A DNA stretch of 64,000 bases. It comes from Marifrigoribacter sp965178585 (lineage in GTDB: Bacteria; Bacteroidota; Bacteroidia; Flavobacteriales; Flavobacteriaceae). Below the pieces are notes generated by a model. That model did no database searches, was not told the DNA's origin, and saw only the letters and a list, made by a program, of their open reading frames with translations. The first letter of the stretch is position 1. Each line of letters starts with the position of its first letter. Shown here piece after piece: positions 59,500 to 64,000 of this stretch. A program made the translations under genes and the position numbers. The DNA is taken from positions 1,922,001 through 1,986,000 of the forward strand of contig OZ238267.1 of NCBI GenBank assembly GCA_965178585.1, given 5' to 3'.

Positions 59500-61707
59500 C
59501 TATTCAAAGTCATCACTTTCAGTAGTTTTAAATTCTACATTTAAATTAATCTCATTAAAGTTTTCTGAGGCTTTTACCATTAAAGTAGAGCCAATAGATT
59601 CAAATAATTGATTTGTTTTTGTTACAAACTTCGCTTGTTTTTTAATATCGAAATTTGGAATACCCAATAAGGTTAAATCTGTAGTTTTGGAATGTTTTGA
59701 GATAAGTTTATAAAAAGGAATCTGTTCTACCGCATTATTTATAATTTTAATATCAACCTTAACACGAATATCTTCAACTAAATTTAAAATATTACTTTCG
59801 ATTATTTCACTATCAACATTACTATTATTTACAAACAAAACTCTAATGACGGTATTACTCCATTTTGGTGACTGAATAATAAACCTAGCTATATTAAGCA
59901 TCATTTCGGCATTTTTACTATCCGTCTCTCTCCACCACAAATCGATGCTTTGATAGTTCCCAAATTTGGTAGCTCTGTCAAAATCTAAATACAATAAGTT
60001 GTAATCAAGATAAAGAAGTTTTTGAGTCATTTTTGAATACTCTTCAGAATTCTCTAATCCCTTGGGCCAACCCATCATAATTGTATTAGGGTCTACTCCT
60101 GAAAACCCAAAAATAGAGGCAATATCTTCAATTCCTTTATAAATATTATTAACTTTTATTTGCCTTGCAAAAACTCCAATTTTCTCAAAATATTCTTCTT
60201 TAACTATTTGATCGGATTTTGGTAAAGGTGAGTTATTTGTCTTATCTAATAATAATTTAAAATTTGTCACAATTCCAGCTCTACCTGCTAATGTTTTTCC
60301 TAATTCAACTAAAAACACTCTGTGTTTACTTTCTCCACTAAAAAGTATAATATTTGGGTTCCACTGATTACTTGTTTCTGTAGGTTTCGACTCAATTTTC
60401 TGAAGACCATTAGCTACTATTTTTTTCCACACACTCAACCATACATCTCCAGTCATCAATACGATTTGTTTACGCTGTAACCATGCATAGATTCCTAATA
60501 TAATTGCAATGGAAGCAAACATTGCCAATACATCTAATTTAAACATAACCCCAAAACAAGCTGCAAATCCAATTAAACCAATCCATTTTTTAATTTTAAA
60601 AGTGGGCTGAAAATCTGGGTTTGCCCAACTTTCTAAAAAGAAAGACAAGTTAATAAAACCATACGCCGATAAATAAAACATAGATACTACTCTCGCTACC
60701 ACATCCAACTCTCCAATTAAAACACCTAATAAAGCTATTACAAAAACTAAAAACAATGCATTAACAGGTTCATTGTTTTTACCCTTTCCCTTTCCAAAAA
60801 CCTTAGGTGTAACATCATCAACAGACATTGCTTGCAATATTCTAGGGCCGCCTAAAATACCTCCCAAGGCTGATGATAACGTTGCTCCCCAAATACCAGC
60901 AACTACAGCTGGTGCATAGAATGCAATTTTCATTAGTATATTATAATCAGACTTTAAGGTTTCAGAATCTATATAAAATGATAAGAAAATAACTAAAGCT
61001 ATGTATACAAAAAATCCAACTGCTATAGCAGCAATTGTACCTGAAGGAATCGCTTTTTTTGGATCTTTTAAGTCCCCACTCATCGCAATACCAGCGGTAA
61101 ACCCAGTTACTGCTGGAAAAAATATTGCAAACACAACTTCCATAGGTACGGAATTTTCATCCGAAACTAATTTTACAGTTTCTGGCATATACTCAGTAGT
61201 ACCTATAAAAATTGAAACTAACGAAATAATGATTGCTATAAAAATAAAAAGTTGCGTTTTAATTGCTATTGAAGTACTTATCAAAGCAATAATAGTTAGC
61301 GATAACAAAGCTGCTGAGCCTGTTAATCGCAAACCATTAATATCCGTTGGAAATCCAAAATAAGCATTAAAACTTTCAGCAAAACCAATTAAATAAAGTG
61401 CAATTGACAAAGCAGTACCTATGTAAAGTGCTATCCCAATAGCTCCTCCAATAGGTATTCCCATACTTCGTGATAAAATATAATAAATACCACCTGGTCC
61501 AACTTTCTTATCGGTTGCTATAGACGAAACACTTAATCCTGTTGAAACAGAAATGACGTGAGCAATAATAACAATTATCAAAGAACCAAATAGTCCAGCA
61601 TTACCAACAACCCAACCCATTCTTAGGTACATAATAACACCTAGAATAGTTAAAATAGATGGGGTAAAAACTCCAGCAAAGGATCCGAATTTCTTTTTTT
61701 TAGCCAT
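59500..61707 (-). CDS. Cation-chloride cotransporter-like (SLC12/APC family) membrane protein
   Basis: 735-residue protein with about 12 transmembrane helices in residues 10-415, starting GVFTPSILTILGVIMYLRMGWV, the family start of bacterial and animal SLC12 members, and containing GGIYYILSRSMGIPIGGAIG. Residues about 425-735 form a cytoplasmic domain similar to the regulatory tail of such cotransporters, with two universal-stress-like folds. Substrate is not certain; Na/K/Cl or amino acid transport are the options. Its ATG overlaps the upstream hydrolase stop by one base. Confidence 0.85.
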   Translation of the reverse strand: MAKKKKFGSFAGVFTPSILTILGVIMYLRMGWVVGNAGLFGSLIIVIIAHVISVSTGLSVSSIATDKKVGPGGIYYILSRSMGIPIGGAIGIALYIGTALSIALYLIGFAESFNAYFGFPTDINGLRLTGSAALLSLTIIALISTSIAIKTQLFIFIAIIISLVSIFIGTTEYMPETVKLVSDENSVPMEVVFAIFFPAVTGFTAGIAMSGDLKDPKKAIPSGTIAAIAVGFFVYIALVIFLSFYIDSETLKSDYNILMKIAFYAPAVVAGIWGATLSSALGGILGGPRILQAMSVDDVTPKVFGKGKGKNNEPVNALFLVFVIALLGVLIGELDVVARVVSMFYLSAYGFINLSFFLESWANPDFQPTFKIKKWIGLIGFAACFGVMFKLDVLAMFASIAIILGIYAWLQRKQIVLMTGDVWLSVWKKIVANGLQKIESKPTETSNQWNPNIILFSGESKHRVFLVELGKTLAGRAGIVTNFKLLLDKTNNSPLPKSDQIVKEEYFEKIGVFARQIKVNNIYKGIEDIASIFGFSGVDPNTIMMGWPKGLENSEEYSKMTQKLLYLDYNLLYLDFDRATKFGNYQSIDLWWRETDSKNAEMMLNIARFIIQSPKWSNTVIRVLFVNNSNVDSEIIESNILNLVEDIRVKVDIKIINNAVEQIPFYKLISKHSKTTDLTLLGIPNFDIKKQAKFVTKTNQLFESIGSTLMVKASENFNEINLNVEFKTTESDDFE

Positions 61708-62384
61708 TATTCTTCAAAAGTTCCTTCAATTATTTTAGGTAAATTTTGGTTTAACCATTTAAATTTTACAATTAACATAATGTGTGTTCCTCCAGGAACA
61801 ACAATACAATTATTAATTTTATTAATGGGAAAAACAGGGTCTTTATCTCCGTGAATATGAATTATATCACTAATTTCATTTTCACGATTCCAACCTACCA
61901 TTTGCTTAATTGCCCATTTTAAGTATTGAGTATTTTTAACTGATAGATAATTCTGATATAGTTCTAATTTATTTTTAGATTTAATACCCAGACCATATTT
62001 TACCATGTTTTTTGAATTTTCTAAAAAACTTGGCGGTATTAATCTATAAGCAGGAATTGTTTTAAAAATTCTCATTTTATTTGGAATCTCATTTTTAGAT
62101 TTAATACTAGAAATTATTATCAATTTTTTTAAATCCAAAAACATACTCATTTCTTGTGCCATGACACCTCCAAATGAAACACCTATTAATATAGGGTTTG
62201 GCTCTACAATCATTGCTGCCATGCGTTTTGCATACTCCTCAATAGTGTCTTTTTTTTCGGGTATAATCCATTCAATGATATGAACTTCATAAAGGTCCTT
62301 AGGCAACGATATGTATTCAAATATCTCTTTCCCTGCAGCTAATCCAGGTACAAAATATATGTGCTTTTTTTTAGTGGTGGTCAT
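61707..62384 (-). CDS. Alpha/beta hydrolase
   Basis: 225-residue cytoplasmic hydrolase with the front FVPGLAAGKEIFEYI, the nucleophile elbow G68-V-S70-F-G-G and a C-terminal HIHGDKDPVFPINKI / GGTHIMLIVKF pair supplying the acid and histidine. No signal peptide. Substrate unknown. Transcribed directly before the SLC12-type transporter with a one-base overlap. The ATG at 62384 is preferred; a TTG at 62393 would add three residues. Confidence 0.87.
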   Translation of the reverse strand: MTTTKKKHIYFVPGLAAGKEIFEYISLPKDLYEVHIIEWIIPEKKDTIEEYAKRMAAMIVEPNPILIGVSFGGVMAQEMSMFLDLKKLIIISSIKSKNEIPNKMRIFKTIPAYRLIPPSFLENSKNMVKYGLGIKSKNKLELYQNYLSVKNTQYLKWAIKQMVGWNRENEISDIIHIHGDKDPVFPINKINNCIVVPGGTHIMLIVKFKWLNQNLPKIIEGTFEE

Positions 62385-62549
62385 GTTTAGCAATTGAATA
62401 TGGTTAAGCTCAATAATTATTCGTAAATTTACATTTTATAGGAGAACAATCCTAAAAGAATTTTTGTTTTGAAATCAATAACCACTACTATCTATAAATA
62501 TTTTCAAATTCAAGCTAAGAATTATTAATAATCCATAAATCAACTCCCT

Positions 62550-62849
62550 ATGATTGAAGATGTAGAAATTACAGACAATGAATTTTTAAGACAATTTGAA
62601 TTAGAAGTGGGCGATAATATGGCGCGTATTGAGTATGCGCTTCAGGATCGAAAAATATTTCTAACAAAGTATGAAATGCCTAGTGATATGGAAGATCAAG
62701 GCTTTAGAGAAATATTCATAAAAGCTGTATTTACCGAAGTTGAAGATCGTAGAATTCATTTAGTACCAACGAGTCCAGAAATAGCTTCTTTTCTAAGAAA
62801 AAACCGTAGGAAATACAAAAAATTACTTCCAGTAGGAATTAATATTTAA
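62550..62849 (+). CDS. Small GNAT-like (GtN/YjdJ type) N-acetyltransferase domain protein
   Basis: 99-residue protein whose middle part (DNMARIEYALQDRKIFLTKYEMP, then GFREIFIKAVFTEVEDRRIHLVPTSPEIASFL) is the short GNAT-type fold of the YidJ/YjdJ group. The acetyl-CoA-binding loop is reduced, as in these mini-acetyltransferases. Function unknown. It ends 4 bases before the convergent mtaB gene. Confidence 0.75.
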   Translation: MIEDVEITDNEFLRQFELEVGDNMARIEYALQDRKIFLTKYEMPSDMEDQGFREIFIKAVFTEVEDRRIHLVPTSPEIASFLRKNRRKYKKLLPVGINI

Positions 62850-62853
62850 AGTA

Positions 62854-64000
62854 CTAATTAACTACAAAATCAAACCTTACCAAACCATCACCATCAATTT
62901 CTGTTAATGAAATAGTATGTTTTGTATTCACTAGTTCAGGATTCCAAGGAGTTTTAACTTTAACATAGTTTTCTGTAAACCCATGAATATACCCTTTCTT
63001 ATTCTCTCCTTCAAATAAAACAAAATGCACTGTGTTTAATTGACTTTCATAAAACGATCGCCTTTTTTTAACGGACAACCCACGTAACATTTTACTTCTT
63101 TTTTTTCTAACATTTAATGGCACTACCCCTTCCATTGTTGCTGCTGGAGTATTTTCTCTTTCAGAGTAAGTAAAAACATGCAGATATGAAATATCCAATT
63201 CATTAAGAAAATGATAGGTTTCTAAAAATAATTCATCTGTTTCACCTGGAAACCCAACAATTACATCTACACCTATACAAGCATTTGGCATATGCTTTTT
63301 AATTTCATTTACTCTTTCAACATATAATTCACGTTTGTATCGACGTTTCATTAATCGCAAAAGTTCATTACTACCACTTTGCAAGGGAATATGAAAATGA
63401 GGAACAAATGCATTAGATTTTGAAACAAATTGAATGGTTTCATTTTTAAGTAAATTGGGCTCTATAGAAGAAATTCGTAATCGCTCAATCCCTTCAACTT
63501 GATCCAAGGCCTGAATCAATTCTAAAAAAGTGTGTTCATGTTTTTTATTACCAAACTCACCTTTTCCGTAATCTCCAATATTTACTCCTGTTAGAACAAT
63601 TTCTTTAATCCCTTGTTCAGATATTTCCTTAGCATTTTGAAGTACTTTTTCTAAAGCGTCACTTCTAGAAATACCTCTAGCTAAGGGAATGGTGCAAAAA
63701 GTACAAACGTAGTCACAACCATCTTGAACTTTTAAAAAAGCTCGAGTACGATCACCGATAGAATAAGAACCAACATAAAAATCTGCATCTTCTATCTCAC
63801 AAGAATGAACTTCACCAAAATCATTTTTTGACAAATCATTAATATAATCGGTTATTTTAAACTTTTCAGTAGCTCCTAACACCAAATCAACACCATTGAC
63901 ATCTGCTAGTTCTTGAGGCTTTAACTGTGCATAACAACCTATTGCAGCAATAAATGCATCTGGGTTTCCTTTTTGAGCTTGTTTTACAATATCCTTAAAT
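62854..64000 (-). CDS. mtaB: tRNA (N6-threonylcarbamoyladenosine(37)-C2)-methylthiotransferase MtaB (C-terminal part, runs off the window)
   Basis: About 381 codons of the methylthiotransferase that adds a methylthio group to t6A37 of tRNAs. The reading frame stays open to base 64000, so the N-terminal MTTase start is missing. Visible parts are the cysteine segment AAIGCYAQLKP of the first [4Fe-4S] domain, the radical-SAM CDYVCTFC motif, GVNIGDYG, PHFHIPLQSGSN and the C-terminal TRAM-like domain. GCYAQ and CDYVCTFCTIP favour MtaB over MiaB or RimO. A TTG inside the frame near 63885 is not the start. Confidence 0.9.
   Translation of the reverse strand, partial: FKDIVKQAQKGNPDAFIAAIGCYAQLKPQELADVNGVDLVLGATEKFKITDYINDLSKNDFGEVHSCEIEDADFYVGSYSIGDRTRAFLKVQDGCDYVCTFCTIPLARGISRSDALEKVLQNAKEISEQGIKEIVLTGVNIGDYGKGEFGNKKHEHTFLELIQALDQVEGIERLRISSIEPNLLKNETIQFVSKSNAFVPHFHIPLQSGSNELLRLMKRRYKRELYVERVNEIKKHMPNACIGVDVIVGFPGETDELFLETYHFLNELDISYLHVFTYSERENTPAATMEGVVPLNVRKKRSKMLRGLSVKKRRSFYESQLNTVHFVLFEGENKKGYIHGFTENYVKVKTPWNPELVNTKHTISLTEIDGDGLVRFDFVVN

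Noticed and set aside
1..64000. Search for CRISPR arrays, insertion sequences, prophage, tRNA or rRNA genes
   Set aside because: No spaced direct repeats, transposase motifs, integrase, or conserved tRNA/rRNA blocks were seen by eye; a covariance-model scan would be needed to exclude small RNAs.

Overview
The window is a continuous stretch of chromosome from a low-GC member of the Bacteroidota, most likely a marine Flavobacteriaceae. Supporting signs are several proteins with Por/type IX (T9SS) C-terminal sorting domains, a TonB-dependent receptor paired with a surface lipoprotein, families typical of flavobacteria (DUF6495, DUF6122, DUF4252, DUF5777), and promoters of the Bacteroidota form TTTG-N19-TAnnTTTG. 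No tRNA, rRNA, CRISPR array, insertion sequence or phage gene was seen. Almost everything looks like conserved core genome, and both window ends cut a gene (a patatin-like phospholipase on the left, mtaB on the right).

Layout. 1-6.5 kb: patatin (partial), hisS, a MacB/FtsX-type permease with an overlapping acetyltransferase, DUF6495, the rpsF-rpsR-rplI ribosomal operon with promoter and terminator, and a LytTR response regulator. 6.5-13.5 kb: a nadC-yihY-priA operon, rlmH, ferritin with a consensus promoter, and a secreted T9SS alpha/beta hydrolase. 13.5-21.6 kb: a serine hydrolase, an NAD-linked formate dehydrogenase operon (fdhD, NuoEF-like diaphorase, molybdopterin catalytic subunit) and an aldehyde dehydrogenase. 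21.6-29.8 kb: DUF6122, a carboxypeptidase-regulatory-domain protein, a DEAD-box helicase with an RGG tail, a trmH-SRPBCC-VOC-rdgB operon, a sirtuin, a helical protein of unknown function and purB. 29.8-33.5 kb: two tandem paralogous T9SS proteins, then an ECF sigma factor, a membrane protein that is probably its anti-sigma factor, and two DUF4252 proteins. 33.5-42.1 kb: an S41 peptidase, a small MscS-like protein, a phytase-esterase-like lipoprotein, and the complete Rnf electron-transfer operon (RseC-like, rnfB-C-D-G-E-A). 42.1-48.3 kb: a vitamin B12 uptake locus, with a cobalamin riboswitch, the outer-membrane receptor BtuB and a BtuG-like beta-propeller lipoprotein on one strand, and btuF-btuC-btuD diverging on the other. 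48.4-53.3 kb: rmuC, a T9SS protein, and an envelope/redox operon (c-type heme lipoprotein, YceI, OB-fold, DUF5777 barrel). 53.4-64 kb: carB, rpmH, a TPR protein, a thioredoxin-like protein, a lytic transglycosylase with a half-size TauE protein, an SLC12-type cotransporter, an alpha/beta hydrolase, a small GNAT-like protein and mtaB.

How the genes work together. The B12 locus is the clearest integrated system: the riboswitch precedes btuB and, by position, also governs the BtuG-like gene; BtuB imports cobalamin across the outer membrane, and BtuFCD carries it across the inner membrane. The formate dehydrogenase would feed electrons from formate to NAD+, and Rnf would couple ferredoxin/NAD+ redox chemistry to ion pumping. 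No wholly new system was identified. The best leads are the start-codon-sequestering inverted repeat beside the B12 riboswitch, the ECF-type promoter in front of the sigma factor/DUF4252 cluster, and the uncharacterised heme/YceI/OB-fold/DUF5777 operon.
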